This document shows positions 1 to 7,663 of a DNA stretch of 59,940 bases, in pieces. Position 1 is the first letter of the stretch; each line of letters starts with the position of its first letter. Position numbers and translations under genes: made by a program. Under the pieces are notes generated by a model. The model did no database searches, had not been told where the DNA came from, and saw only the letters and a program-made list of their open reading frames with translations. This stretch comes from Miniimonas arenae (lineage in GTDB: Bacteria; Actinomycetota; Actinomycetes; Actinomycetales; Beutenbergiaceae), in the NCBI RefSeq assembly GCF_006351005.1, contig NZ_VENP01000017.1:1-59940 (forward strand), written 5' to 3'.

Positions 1-658
1 ACTTCTCGTCTCGCTCCTGTTCGGAGCCGTGGTGCTCGTCGCATTCACCACGAGCCTCGGGTGGCTAGGCCAGCTCCTGTGCCGACAGCCGATCGACGGG
101 CAGCGCTGGATGTGGGTCGCCGTCGCGCTGACGCTGGTCCCGATCGCGCTGCGGCTCCTTGGCATCGACTACGCCGCGTTCGACCCCTCGGTCATCGCGC
201 TCACGTTCGCCTCCGGACTGCTCATCGGGTTCACCGAGGAGCTGCTGACCCGCGGCATCGCGGTGCGGATCCTGCGCAGCGCCGGCTACCGCGAGCGCGC
301 GGGTGGCCGTGGTCTCCTCCGCGCTGTTCGCGCTGCTGCACTCCGTCAACGTGCTCACGGGCCAGGCGGTCACGACGGTGGCGCTGACCATGGCGTTCGC
401 GTTCGGCTTCGGGATGGTGATGTATCTCGTGCTCCGGTGACCCGAAGCCTGGTCTGGCCGATCCTCATTCACGGCCTGACCGACCCCACCACATTCCTCG
501 GCTCCGGCGGGGTCGACGTGGCGACCACCGACCCGAGTCCGTTGGTGGCGCTCGCCGGACCGTTCAACATCGTCTTCATCGCCGTCGCGCTGATCGCGTT
601 GCTCCTCGTCCGCGGGCGGGTGGGTGCTCCCGCGCCGAGCGCGGAGCTCGGCCGCTGA
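1..658 (+). pseudogene. CPBP-family intramembrane metalloprotease, 5'-truncated by the window edge and carrying two compensating frameshifts
   Basis: The frame is open to the left edge, so the true start lies outside. Three CPBP (Abi/CAAX-like, PF02517) motifs can be read, but not in one frame. Motif 1 (FTEELLTRG, EExxxR type) lies near 229-255 in the starting frame. Motif 2 (FALLHSVNV, FxxxH type) is read only in another frame from about 303 and ends at TGA 438-440. Motif 3 (ILIHGLTD) is back in the starting frame. One shift lies near 298-303 and the second near 433-440. The family cuts or modifies peptides within the membrane using the Glu and His residues as metal ligands; hydrophobic segments flank each motif. 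As written, the annotated frame loses the central His, so the product should be inactive. Sequencing error is the alternative. Confidence 0.75.
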
Positions 659-759
659 GGCGGCACGACCGACGCGGGCCGAGTGCCGCGGGCGATGACC
701 GGGAGCCGCAGGGCAGAAGAAGAAGGAAGGCGACTGGTCGACGCCGACCGGCTCATGGG

Positions 760-830
760 AGCGGGTGACGGGAATCGAACCCGCGCTATCAGCTTGGGAA
801 GCTGAAGTTCTACCATTGAACTACACCCGC
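760..830 (-). tRNA. tRNA-Gly (anticodon CCC)
   Basis: Read on the minus strand the 71 nt fold as a complete cloverleaf. There is a 7-bp acceptor stem GCGGGTG/CACCCGC, a D-arm with AATGGTAGA, a five-pair anticodon stem TCAGC/GCTGA enclosing loop TTCCCAA (anticodon CCC), and a T-arm with GGTTCGATTCC. The discriminator base is U, usual for bacterial tRNA-Gly. CCA is not encoded. On the minus strand TAGGAT at about 880-885 could be its -10 element, but no good -35 is visible. The rest of 659-964 shows no gene. Confidence 0.96.
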
Positions 831-964
831 GCTGCCGCCGTTCCGGGGCTGTGAGGCGTCCGGCCTGACGACGACGTCGATCCTACCTGCTCCTCGCCGT
901 CGTGCGTGCCACCGCACGATCCGCGCACGAGCGCGCCGCGCGCCCGCCGGGTCATGATGGACCC

Positions 965-2008
965 ATGAGCAGCGACGGCAGCAACGACGGCGAGCACCGG
1001 ACGAGCTACACCACAGCGGGTGCGGGCTACACCCGCGACGCGCGCTACATCACGACCCGTATCACCCGCGACGGCGAGGACGGGTATCCCGTCGAGCCGG
1101 GCCGCTACCGGCTCGTCGCCGCGCGGGCGTGCCCGTGGGCGAACCGCACCCTCATCGTGCGCCGCCTGCTCGGGCTCGAGGACGCGCTGTCGGTCGGCCT
1201 GCCCGGCCCGACCCACGACGACCGCTCGTGGACCTTCGACCTCGACCCCGACGGCGTGGACCCCGTTCTCGGCATCCACTTCCTCCGCGACGCGTACCTG
1301 CGCCGTGACCCCGGGTATCCGCTCGGGATCACCGTGCCGGCCATCGTGGAGGTGAGCTCGGGCGCCGTCGTGACCAACGACTTCGCTCAGATCACCCTGG
1401 ACTTCTCCACCGAGTGGACCGACTACCACCGCGAGGGCGCGCCCGACCTCCTCCCCGCCGCCCACCGCGACGAGATGGACCAGGTGATGCGGCGCATCTA
1501 CACCGAGGTCAACAACGGGGTCTACCGGTGCGGGTTCGCCGGCTCCCAGGAGTCCTACGACGAGGCGTACGACCGCCTGTGGACCGCCCTCGACTGGCTC
1601 GAGGAACGGCTCACGAGCCAGCGGTACCTCGTGGGCGACACCATCACCGAGGCCGACGTCCGCCTCTTCACCACGCTCGCCCGGTTCGACCCGGTCTACC
1701 ACGGCCACTTCAAGTGCAACCGGCAGAAGCTCACCGAGCTCCCGGCGCTCTGGGCCTACGCGCGCGACCTCTTCCAGACCCCCGGCTTCGGCGACACCAT
1801 CGACTTCGAGCAGATCAAGCAGCACTACTACGTGGTGCACCACGACGTGAACCCCACCGGCATCGTGCCCAAGGGGCCGAACCTCGCCGGCTGGCTCACT
1901 CCGCACCACCGCGAGCAGCTCGGCGGTCGCCCGTTCGGTGACGGCACCCCGCCAGGACCCGTGCGCGACGGCGAGCGCGTCACCGCGGGGCACTCGCCTC
2001 TGGCGTGA
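965..2008 (+). CDS. glutathionyl-hydroquinone reductase-like protein (Xi-class GST / YqjG family)
   Basis: The product is 347 aa. An N-terminal thioredoxin-like part carries the catalytic-type motif ACPWA with Cys56, followed by VPAIVE and NDFAQI as in Xi-class GSTs. The C-terminal helical half carries YRCGFAGSQ, YLVGDTITEADVRLF and VYHGHFKCN, all hallmarks of YqjG/ECM4-type glutathionyl-hydroquinone reductases. The family reduces glutathionyl (in actinobacteria perhaps mycothiol-linked) hydroquinones in the cytoplasm, using Cys attack. I chose ATG 965 over an open upstream frame from 902 because homology-like sequence begins after it. The last ~20 residues are encoded by a DNA repeat that recurs at 3020-3075, so the C terminus is probably a repeat-derived extension. 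It is followed by a strong hairpin. Confidence 0.9.
   Translation: MSSDGSNDGEHRTSYTTAGAGYTRDARYITTRITRDGEDGYPVEPGRYRLVAARACPWANRTLIVRRLLGLEDALSVGLPGPTHDDRSWTFDLDPDGVDPVLGIHFLRDAYLRRDPGYPLGITVPAIVEVSSGAVVTNDFAQITLDFSTEWTDYHREGAPDLLPAAHRDEMDQVMRRIYTEVNNGVYRCGFAGSQESYDEAYDRLWTALDWLEERLTSQRYLVGDTITEADVRLFTTLARFDPVYHGHFKCNRQKLTELPALWAYARDLFQTPGFGDTIDFEQIKQHYYVVHHDVNPTGIVPKGPNLAGWLTPHHREQLGGRPFGDGTPPGPVRDGERVTAGHSPLA
1943..1998 (+). repeat. 56-bp dispersed repeat, copy 1 (inside the 3' end of the reductase gene)
   Basis: This stretch matches 3020-3075 over 56 bp with about eight differences. The best-conserved core is GACGGCGAGCGSGTCAC followed by GCGGGGCACTCGCC. GGCGAG and CTCGCC within it can pair as a 6-bp stem. 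Differences between copies change amino acids when translated, so conservation is at the DNA level. In this copy the host gene reads through it, adding its last codons. Confidence 0.7.
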
Positions 2009-2050
2009 CTCGCCTCGGCGCGGCTGCGCCGGTGGGTGAGTTCGCCCAGA

Positions 2051-2107
2051 ACGGCCCGTGGCGTCGAGAACGGCCCCCGGCGGACCGTTCTCGACGCCAC
2101 GGGCCGT
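2051..2107. terminator. perfect 23-bp hairpin between convergent genes
   Basis: Arms 2051-2073 and 2085-2107 are exact reverse complements (each contains GTGGCGTCGAGAACGG or its complement) around an 11-nt loop. It lies between the reductase gene (plus strand, ends 2008) and the XRE regulator gene (minus strand, ends 2165), where it can terminate transcripts from both sides. No U-tract follows, which is common for actinobacterial terminators. Confidence 0.8.
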
Positions 2108-2164
2108 AGTCGGCGCAGCCCCTGCGGCCCGAGCGCCTCGGAAACCCGAGGCCCCCGGCGGCAC

Positions 2165-2362
2165 TCAGGCGTCACCGGGGAAGAACAGCTCCTCGATCCG
2201 CGCCTCGAACACGGCGGCGATGCGGAACGCGAGCGGGAGTGAGGGATCGAAGCGTCCCCGCTCGATCGAGATCACGGTCTGACGCGAGACGCCGAGCTCG
2301 TCGGCGAGGCGCTGCTGGGACCAGCCGAGCCGAGTGCGCGCCTCGAGCACGGAGTTGCGCAC
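2165..2362 (-). CDS. XRE-family HTH transcriptional regulator (65 aa)
   Basis: A single-domain helix-turn-helix protein. MRNSVLEARTRLGWSQQRL, then ADELGVSRQTVISIERGR and PSLPLAFRIA is a canonical five-helix Cro/C1 fold. It ends ELFFPGD, as in the short XRE proteins that pair with small membrane proteins. The start is GTG 2362, one base after the stop of the upstream membrane protein gene, so the two are cotranscribed and translationally coupled. The pairing is typical of a repressor whose activity is set by, or which regulates, its membrane partner. The 18-bp palindrome at 2879-2896 upstream of the operon is a candidate autoregulatory operator (inference). Confidence 0.88.
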   Translation of the reverse strand: MRNSVLEARTRLGWSQQRLADELGVSRQTVISIERGRFDPSLPLAFRIAAVFEARIEELFFPGDA

Positions 2363-2363
2363 G

Positions 2364-2831
2364 TCAGCCCTTTCGCCGAGCCACGAGGTAGCGCAACGCG
2401 CAGGACGCCGCTGCCACCCCGATGAGCACGACGAGCACCAGGCGCAACGGCAGGTCGGCGATCGCCGGCACGAAGGTCGCGACCACCAGAGTCAGCCCGG
2501 CGAGCACCACGATGTCGCCCAGCGCGCCCGCCGCCGCGCGCTCGTACCACCCCGACTCCACCGACTCCTCGGGACGACGCGTCGCCCCCGCGATCGTGTC
2601 GCGATCGACCACGAGGAGGTAGCCGAGCGCAGCGCACGGCCCAACCGTGCACACGGCGAACACCACGCCGCCGAGCAGCGGGTGGTCCGCCACGACTCCC
2701 GTCGCCGCCGCGAGCGCCCCGAACCCCGCCGCGAGGACCACCCCGATCAGGAGTGCGACGGCGAGTGCCGACCAGCGGCCACCACCCAGTCGCGATCGAC
2801 CCCACCTGCTGCGTGCCACCCCATCGCCCAT
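2364..2831 (-). CDS. small four-helix membrane protein, partner of the XRE regulator
   Basis: The 155-aa product has four predicted membrane segments: about residues 21-45, 51-75 (VVFAVCTVGPCAALGYLLVV), 100-120 and 125-145. A basic C-terminal end (RYLVARRKG) follows. The hydrophilic loop between segments 2 and 3 (DRDTIAGATRRPEESVESGW) should be cytoplasmic. It starts at ATG 2831 with GAGGAG 7-12 bases upstream, and its stop is one base before the regulator GTG. I recognise no catalytic motif; paired membrane-protein/XRE cassettes of this kind are common in actinobacteria and mostly uncharacterised. Confidence 0.8.
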   Translation of the reverse strand: MGDGVARSRWGRSRLGGGRWSALAVALLIGVVLAAGFGALAAATGVVADHPLLGGVVFAVCTVGPCAALGYLLVVDRDTIAGATRRPEESVESGWYERAAAGALGDIVVLAGLTLVVATFVPAIADLPLRLVLVVLIGVAAASCALRYLVARRKG

Positions 2832-2878
2832 GGCCTGCTCCTCGTCCGAGTCCGTCGGCCGCGCGGCGCGCGACCCGC

Positions 2879-2896
2879 TGTAAAACGGACTTTACA
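2879..2896. promoter_or_regulatory. palindrome TGTAAA-N6-TTTACA, candidate operator of the membrane protein/XRE operon
   Basis: A perfect 6+6 inverted repeat lies about 50 bp upstream of ATG 2831 in otherwise GC-rich DNA. A TTGACA match on the minus strand (complement of 2897-2902) abuts it, so the palindrome would cover the core promoter. No clear -10 hexamer is placed 16-18 bp from that TTGACA, so the promoter itself is tentative. Binding by the adjacent XRE protein is inference. Confidence 0.5.
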
Positions 2897-3019
2897 TGTC
2901 AAGCGCACTTCACACAACGGAGGGGGGCGACCTAGCCGTGACCCGCGCGACCGTGCGGTGGGAGTACACCGCGCGATGACGTGGCTGGCCGGACAGTCCA
3001 TGAACGAGAGGAGCTCCTC

Positions 3020-3075
3020 GGCACCTCGCAAGGGTCCGTGTGCGACGGCGAGCGGGTCACTGCGGGGCACTCGCC
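3020..3075 (+). repeat. 56-bp dispersed repeat, copy 2 (intergenic)
   Basis: Matches 1943-1998 with about eight substitutions. It lies in the 298-bp space between the broken lipoprotein gene and the small membrane protein gene. No gene was seen in that space (2832-3129) apart from the palindrome at 2879-2896. Confidence 0.7.
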
Positions 3076-3129
3076 GCACGCGGGCCGAGCGCAAGCCGGC
3101 CGTCGCTCAAGCCGGCGCACAGCAGGCTT

Positions 3130-3915
3130 TCAGCCGAGCGACACCCCCCGGACGTCCCGCGGTGGCCAGTTCGAGGCGTCGAGAACCGCGCGGCCCCCCA
3201 GAGGCTCGGCCAGGACGACGGTCCGCTCGACGATCGGATTGCTCGACCAGGTCCAGCGCGGCTCGTCCGCATCGGCTGGCGGTTCGCCCACGAAGTCGCC
3301 GCTCACCCACCAGATCGTGACGGAGTCGGCGGTCACGACCACCACGGGCTCGCGCAGGTACGGGGAGGGGTCGCGGCCGCCCGTGCACGCGGTCTCGGTG
3401 ACCTGGAGCCGAAGGGTGGTGTCCTAGGCGGCTGCGTCGGGGGCGCCCAGGTGGGCCCAGAAGGTCCAGGGCTCCGGCGGCACCGGGGCGAGCGAGCACC
3501 CTCCCCAGTCCAACGCCTGCAGACCGTCGGGCGTCCTGGCGAAGGTCACGATTTCCGCCGCGTCGTCCAGCGGACCCACGGGACCCCAGGCGCCCAGCCC
3601 GACCAGCACCTCGTCGCCGGTCTCGCGCAGCACGATCCACCGCGCGTCAGCCACGGGCGCATCCTGCAGCTCCTGCGGCGCGTCGATGCCGCCCTCGACG
3701 GGCGAGCGTCTCCAGCGCCGCGAGAACCGCGTCCGGATCGCTCGGCTCGAGCCCGCCGTCGAACGCCGCTGGGGCGAACGGGAGGCCGCCCCAGCACGCG
3801 ACGGATCGGCGCTCGCGCCCTGACCCGCGGGTGCGGCGCAACCGCCGAGCGCGAGGGCGGCCGCCGCGACGAGCAGTGCGGTCGGCACGCGGTCGACCTC
3901 GCGTGAAGTCATCAT
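3130..3915 (-). pseudogene. disrupted lipoprotein gene (in-frame TAG plus two compensating frameshifts)
   Basis: ATG 3915 opens a lipoprotein signal: basic start, hydrophobic TALLVAAAALALGGC with lipobox LGGC, then CAAPAGQGASADPS. Near 3801-3806 the convincing reading moves to another frame (CWGGLPFAPAAFDGGLEPSD, then DAVLAALETLA). Near 3705 it returns (VEGGIDAPQELQDAPVADAR). It meets TAG at 3424-3426. The same frame then continues with coding-like sequence (DTTLRLQVTETACTGGRDP, then VVVVTADSVTIWWVSGDFVG) to a stop at 3130. The full product would be about 260 aa, exported and lipid-anchored. I do not recognise the family. Three lesions in one gene suggest a pseudogene, with base-calling errors as the alternative. 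Confidence 0.72.
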
Positions 3916-3986
3916 GACCCCATCGTGTCTCGAGCCGCGCGGGGCTTGCCCCCGACCCGAGTCTCGTGCCGCACTACGGTGGGCGG

Positions 3987-4565
3987 GTGCTGCTCTCCGA
4001 CCGCGACATCCGCACCGAGATCGCCTCGCACCGCGTGGTGCTCGAGCCGTTCGACGACGCGATGGTCCAGCCGAGCTCGGTCGACGTGCGCCTGGACCGG
4101 TACTTCCGGCTCTTCGACAACCACAAGTACGCCGTCATCGACCCGGCGAAGGACCAGAGCGACCTCACCCGCCTCGTCGAGGTCGAGCCGGACGAGCCGT
4201 TCGTGCTCCACCCGGGCGAGTTCGTCCTGGGCGCCACGCACGAGCTCGTCACCCTGCCCGACGACGTCGCGGCCCGCCTCGAGGGCAAGTCCTCGCTCGG
4301 GCGCCTCGGCCTGCTCACGCACTCGACGGCGGGCTTCATCGACCCCGGGTTCACCGGCCACGTCACGCTCGAGCTGTCCAACGTCGCGACCCTGCCGATC
4401 ACGCTCTGGCCCGGCATGAAGATCGGCCAGCTCTGCTTCTTCCGCCTCTCCAGCCCCGCCGAGAAGCCCTACGGCTCCGGCGCGCAGGGCTCGCGCTACC
4501 AGGGCCAGCGCGGTCCCACTGCGTCCCGGTCGCACCTCGGGTTCCACCGCACCCAGGTGCCGTGA
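3987..4565 (+). CDS. dcd: dCTP deaminase
   Basis: This 192-aa enzyme deaminates dCTP to dUTP; some actinobacterial relatives also hydrolyse dUTP to dUMP, supplying thymidylate synthesis. Family motifs are LLSDRDI at the start, [38 protein letters not shown] (Ser/Arg and the catalytic Glu region), [14 protein letters not shown] and [10 protein letters not shown]. The end [19 protein letters not shown] is the nucleotide-closing tail. Start GTG 3987 gives the usual N terminus and family length; an upstream ATG at 3966 would add seven residues. The downstream gene overlaps the stop by GTGA. Monofunctional or bifunctional activity cannot be told from this sequence alone. Confidence 0.95.
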   Translation: MLLSDRDIRTEIASHRVVLEPFDDAMVQPSSVDVRLDRYFRLFDNHKYAVIDPAKDQSDLTRLVEVEPDEPFVLHPGEFVLGATHELVTLPDDVAARLEGKSSLGRLGLLTHSTAGFIDPGFTGHVTLELSNVATLPITLWPGMKIGQLCFFRLSSPAEKPYGSGAQGSRYQGQRGPTASRSHLGFHRTQVP

Positions 4566-5530
4566 GCGGTGCCGTGCCCGGTGCCGTGAGCAGGGTGAGG
4601 CGCCCTGGCATCGCCCCCGCCGTCGCGCATCACCACCACCTGCTGCTGCTGGCCGACGACGTCGAGAGCGACGAGGTCGCCTCACTCGTCCTCTCCCACG
4701 TCGCGGGCTCGCAGTGGACCGCGCTGCCCACGCCGCAGCTGCCCGGCGTGCTCGACCTGCTGCCCCGGCACCAGCGCGGCAGCACGCACGGGGCGGGCGA
4801 CCTGCCCCCCGCCCTCACCGAGCGCGCCACGCTCACCGGTCCGTGGCGCGTGGACCTGCGCACCCGGCACGCCCTCGCCCTCCCGGCGTGGGTGACGCAG
4901 GCGTGGGTGGTCGACGTCGAGCCCGACCGGTCCGGTCCCGCGCCCGCGCTGCCCCACGGGTACGGCCCGCTGCTCGACGCGTTCGGCGCCCACCACCCCG
5001 ACGGCGTCGAGCGACAGGTGCTCGACGTCGTGCACGCGTGCGCGCGACGGCTCGCCGGGATCCTGCGCACCACCACGGGCGTGCTGCTCGAGCCCGACCC
5101 GGACTCCGCCGTCGACCTCACGGTGCACGCCCCGGTGTGGCTCACCCCCGAGGCCATGGGCCACGTGCTCGGGCCCGTCCTGCCGGGGGTGACGGTCCTC
5201 GACGGCGCGGTCCCGACCGCTGAGCTCGACGGGTACCACGCGTTCTGGCGGCCGTCCGAGCGCGACGACGAGCCGGGCGTCCTGATCGAGGCCGAGGGCG
5301 CCGAGGTGCTGCCCGCCCCCCTCGCGGACGCGGCGTGGACCGGTCAGGGGGTCGTGACCTACCGCCTGCGCTGGCTCGCGGAGGGCGCGGAACGGGAGCC
5401 GACGACGCGAGGTGCGCTGCGCCGTCGTGCATCGGTGCGCGAGGCGATCGAACGCGCCGCCGCGGCGCTGCGCGCGGTGGTGGGCGGCGAGGTGCTCGAC
5501 GAGGACGGGTTCCTCGTCGACCTCGCCTGA
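4562..5530 (+). CDS. hypothetical protein translationally coupled to dcd
   Basis: A 322-aa product whose GTG start (4562) overlaps the dcd stop. The first ~20 residues are low complexity ([13 protein letters not shown]) followed by a four-His run near residues 21-24. The rest is soluble and rich in Ala, Asp, Leu and Pro, with a patterned helix ([20 protein letters not shown]) and a C-terminal helix ([20 protein letters not shown]). No signal peptide, membrane segment or known catalytic motif was recognised. Coding is supported by strong third-position GC and by its tight fit between dcd and the convergent propeller gene. Coupling to dcd hints at nucleotide or DNA metabolism, but that is only context. 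A later in-frame GTG could be the true start. Confidence 0.72.
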   Translation: MSGAVPGAVSRVRRPGIAPAVAHHHHLLLLADDVESDEVASLVLSHVAGSQWTALPTPQLPGVLDLLPRHQRGSTHGAGDLPPALTERATLTGPWRVDLRTRHALALPAWVTQAWVVDVEPDRSGPAPALPHGYGPLLDAFGAHHPDGVERQVLDVVHACARRLAGILRTTTGVLLEPDPDSAVDLTVHAPVWLTPEAMGHVLGPVLPGVTVLDGAVPTAELDGYHAFWRPSERDDEPGVLIEAEGAEVLPAPLADAAWTGQGVVTYRLRWLAEGAEREPTTRGALRRRASVREAIERAAAALRAVVGGEVLDEDGFLVDLA

Positions 5531-5560
5531 CCGCTGCGCGGCGCTGAGCTGGCCGCCCGC

Positions 5561-7612
5561 TCAGGGCAGCGCGTAGAACGCCATCTCGTCGTAGCCGATG
5601 GACACCGCGCGGCGATCCCCGGCGGGCGTCGCGCCGTAGCCCTCCGGAATGGACCCCACCGGTGCGCCCGTGGCCGCGTCGAGCACGTCCACGCGGTCGT
5701 CGGCGGCGGTGAGGATCCGGTCCCCGGCGACGCCGACCGCCCAGGGCCGGCCGTCCTTGAGGTCGTACTCCCAGATCAACGCGTCCATCTCGGCCGAGAT
5801 GCCGATGAGCCCGGTCTCGAGGGCGAGGAGCGGATGCTCGGGGGACCCGACCACGTACGGGTACTCGTCCGTCGCGTACAGCGGGTCGCCCACGTCGCCC
5901 GTCGCGGGGTCGAACGGGGAGTAGACCGAGCCGGAGGACTGGTAGGAGCGGCCGAGCGGGATCGTCGTCCAGCGGCCCCAGCCGCCGGCGAGTGAGGTCA
6001 TGTCGTCGTAGTCGATCGTCCAGAGCTCGTCCCCGGCGGGGTCGAAGGCGGTGATCGGGTAGGAGTCGCACACGTACCCGGTCTCCCCCACGTACGCCGA
6101 GTAGCACTCCAGCGGGCCGCCGGCCTCGGCCGCGGTGAGCGGGTAGGTCGACGAGCCGACGCCGAGCAGCACGCCGTCGGCGAACCGCCCCCAGGACGCG
6201 TCGTAGATGATCGCCTCGTCCTCGTAGGTCACGTCCTCGGCGAAGTCGGGGTCGAGGTCGACGAGGTCGGTCACCCAGGTCCGCGTCCCGTCGACGCCGT
6301 ACCAGGCCAGCGACGTGCTGGCCGTGTCGATGTCCGTCTCGCCCAGCAGCGCCACGCCGGCCGACGTCGCGGCGATGCTCGCCGTCGGGGCGTCGACCAT
6401 AACGTCGAGCACCTCCGCGCCCGAGGCGACGTCGAGCTGGACGAGGTGCTCGCCGCCGGCCCGCGCGCCCGCGCACACGACCACCTCGCCCGACGGCGCC
6501 GCGTCCGTGGCGATCACGTCCTGGGCGCACACGACGCTGTCCAGCGTGGCCGTCCACACCGTCGAACCGTCTGCCACGGACAGCGCGCGGACCTCGACGG
6601 GCTCGTCGCCGACGAAGTCCCGCGTCATCGCGGTGACGAGGACGTCCTGGGCCGCGACGACGCCGGCCTGGTAACCGCCGAGCCCGTAGATGTCGCGGCT
6701 CGTCGGGTACCCGGTCGAGTCGTCGAAGGCGAGCGTCCAGGTCGGGGCGAGCTCCGCCGTCGAGCCCGCGGGTGCGGCGGGGATCGACGGGTTCGCGATC
6801 GTCGGCTGCGGGTCGGAGCCGGTCGGGGCGTCGGGACGGCTGTTGTTGATCCCCGCGATGACGAAGCCGAGGACGACGATCGCGCCCACGACGATACCGA
6901 CGCACCCGCCGTTCCGCTTCGGGGTCGGGCGGGCGGGGCGCCCGAACCCGACCGGGGCGGGGGTCGAGGGGCCGTAGCCGCCGGGCCGGGAGGGGGCCCG
7001 GGTCCCGCCGGGGGCGGCGGCGTAGCCGCTCGTGCCCTGCTGTGCCGGCCCGGCACCGGCCGGGGGCGCGCCGGCCGGAGTGCCCCAGGCGGGCACGCCC
7101 GACGGCGCGGCGTAGGGCGCGGCGCCGTAGCCCGGCGCGGAGGACGGCGCGGCGCCCGACGGCGAAGGTGGCGTCGCCTGCCACGGCTGCGGCAGGTAGG
7201 GGTTCGCGTGCGAGGGCGCCGTCTGGCTCGACGAGGCCGGCGACGCCGCCGCCGACCCGGCGCTCGACGCGGGCCACACGGGCGAGGTGGACTGGGGCGG
7301 CAGGCCGAGCTGCCCGGGCTGGCCCGGCTGGCCGGGCGCCAGCGGGTAGCCGCCCGTGCCCGACTGGTGGGCCGGATAGCCCGGTGCCGACGTCGCCGAC
7401 GAGTACGGCGTGGCCGGGCCGCCAGGAGCGCTCGGCGCCCACGAGCCGGTGCCGGAGGCGGGCGCACCCGGCGCGGCCGACGGAATCGCCGGGGCTCCGG
7501 GAGCCCCCGGCGCCGGGGTCGCGGTGGACCGCTCGAAACCGAGCGTCAGGTCGTCGGACAGGTCGTACTCGGGTGGCTGCTCGCCGTCGCGCTGGTCACC
7601 GGGTCCGGGCAT
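5561..7612 (-). CDS. membrane-anchored PQQ-like beta-propeller protein (paralogue 1)
   Basis: The 683-aa product has three parts. Residues 1-233 are a Pro/Ala/Gly/Ser-rich, probably disordered cytoplasmic tail. A single membrane segment follows at about 234-254 (CVGIVVGAIVVLGFVIAG). The outside domain contains propeller blades such as LSVADGSTVWTATL, LDVASGAEVLDV and WEYDLKDGRPWAVGVAG, with the A-D-G-x-x-x-W pattern of PQQ-like repeats (PF13360 type). Cysteines in the blades (VVCAQD, VVCAGA, LECYSAYVGETGYVCD) suggest disulfides outside the cell. No PQQ-binding or dehydrogenase active site is evident; a sensing or scaffolding role is inference. The next gene upstream is a diverged copy. Confidence 0.82.
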   Translation of the reverse strand: MPGPGDQRDGEQPPEYDLSDDLTLGFERSTATPAPGAPGAPAIPSAAPGAPASGTGSWAPSAPGGPATPYSSATSAPGYPAHQSGTGGYPLAPGQPGQPGQLGLPPQSTSPVWPASSAGSAAASPASSSQTAPSHANPYLPQPWQATPPSPSGAAPSSAPGYGAAPYAAPSGVPAWGTPAGAPPAGAGPAQQGTSGYAAAPGGTRAPSRPGGYGPSTPAPVGFGRPARPTPKRNGGCVGIVVGAIVVLGFVIAGINNSRPDAPTGSDPQPTIANPSIPAAPAGSTAELAPTWTLAFDDSTGYPTSRDIYGLGGYQAGVVAAQDVLVTAMTRDFVGDEPVEVRALSVADGSTVWTATLDSVVCAQDVIATDAAPSGEVVVCAGARAGGEHLVQLDVASGAEVLDVMVDAPTASIAATSAGVALLGETDIDTASTSLAWYGVDGTRTWVTDLVDLDPDFAEDVTYEDEAIIYDASWGRFADGVLLGVGSSTYPLTAAEAGGPLECYSAYVGETGYVCDSYPITAFDPAGDELWTIDYDDMTSLAGGWGRWTTIPLGRSYQSSGSVYSPFDPATGDVGDPLYATDEYPYVVGSPEHPLLALETGLIGISAEMDALIWEYDLKDGRPWAVGVAGDRILTAADDRVDVLDAATGAPVGSIPEGYGATPAGDRRAVSIGYDEMAFYALP

Positions 7613-7663
7613 GGGCCGACGATACCCAACCGGTTCGGCCCCCTCCGGCCGCGTCCGGCGGAC

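Noticed and set aside
2897-2902. TTGACA as a firm -35 element
   Set aside because: No -10 hexamer at 16-18 bp; kept only as part of the operator description.
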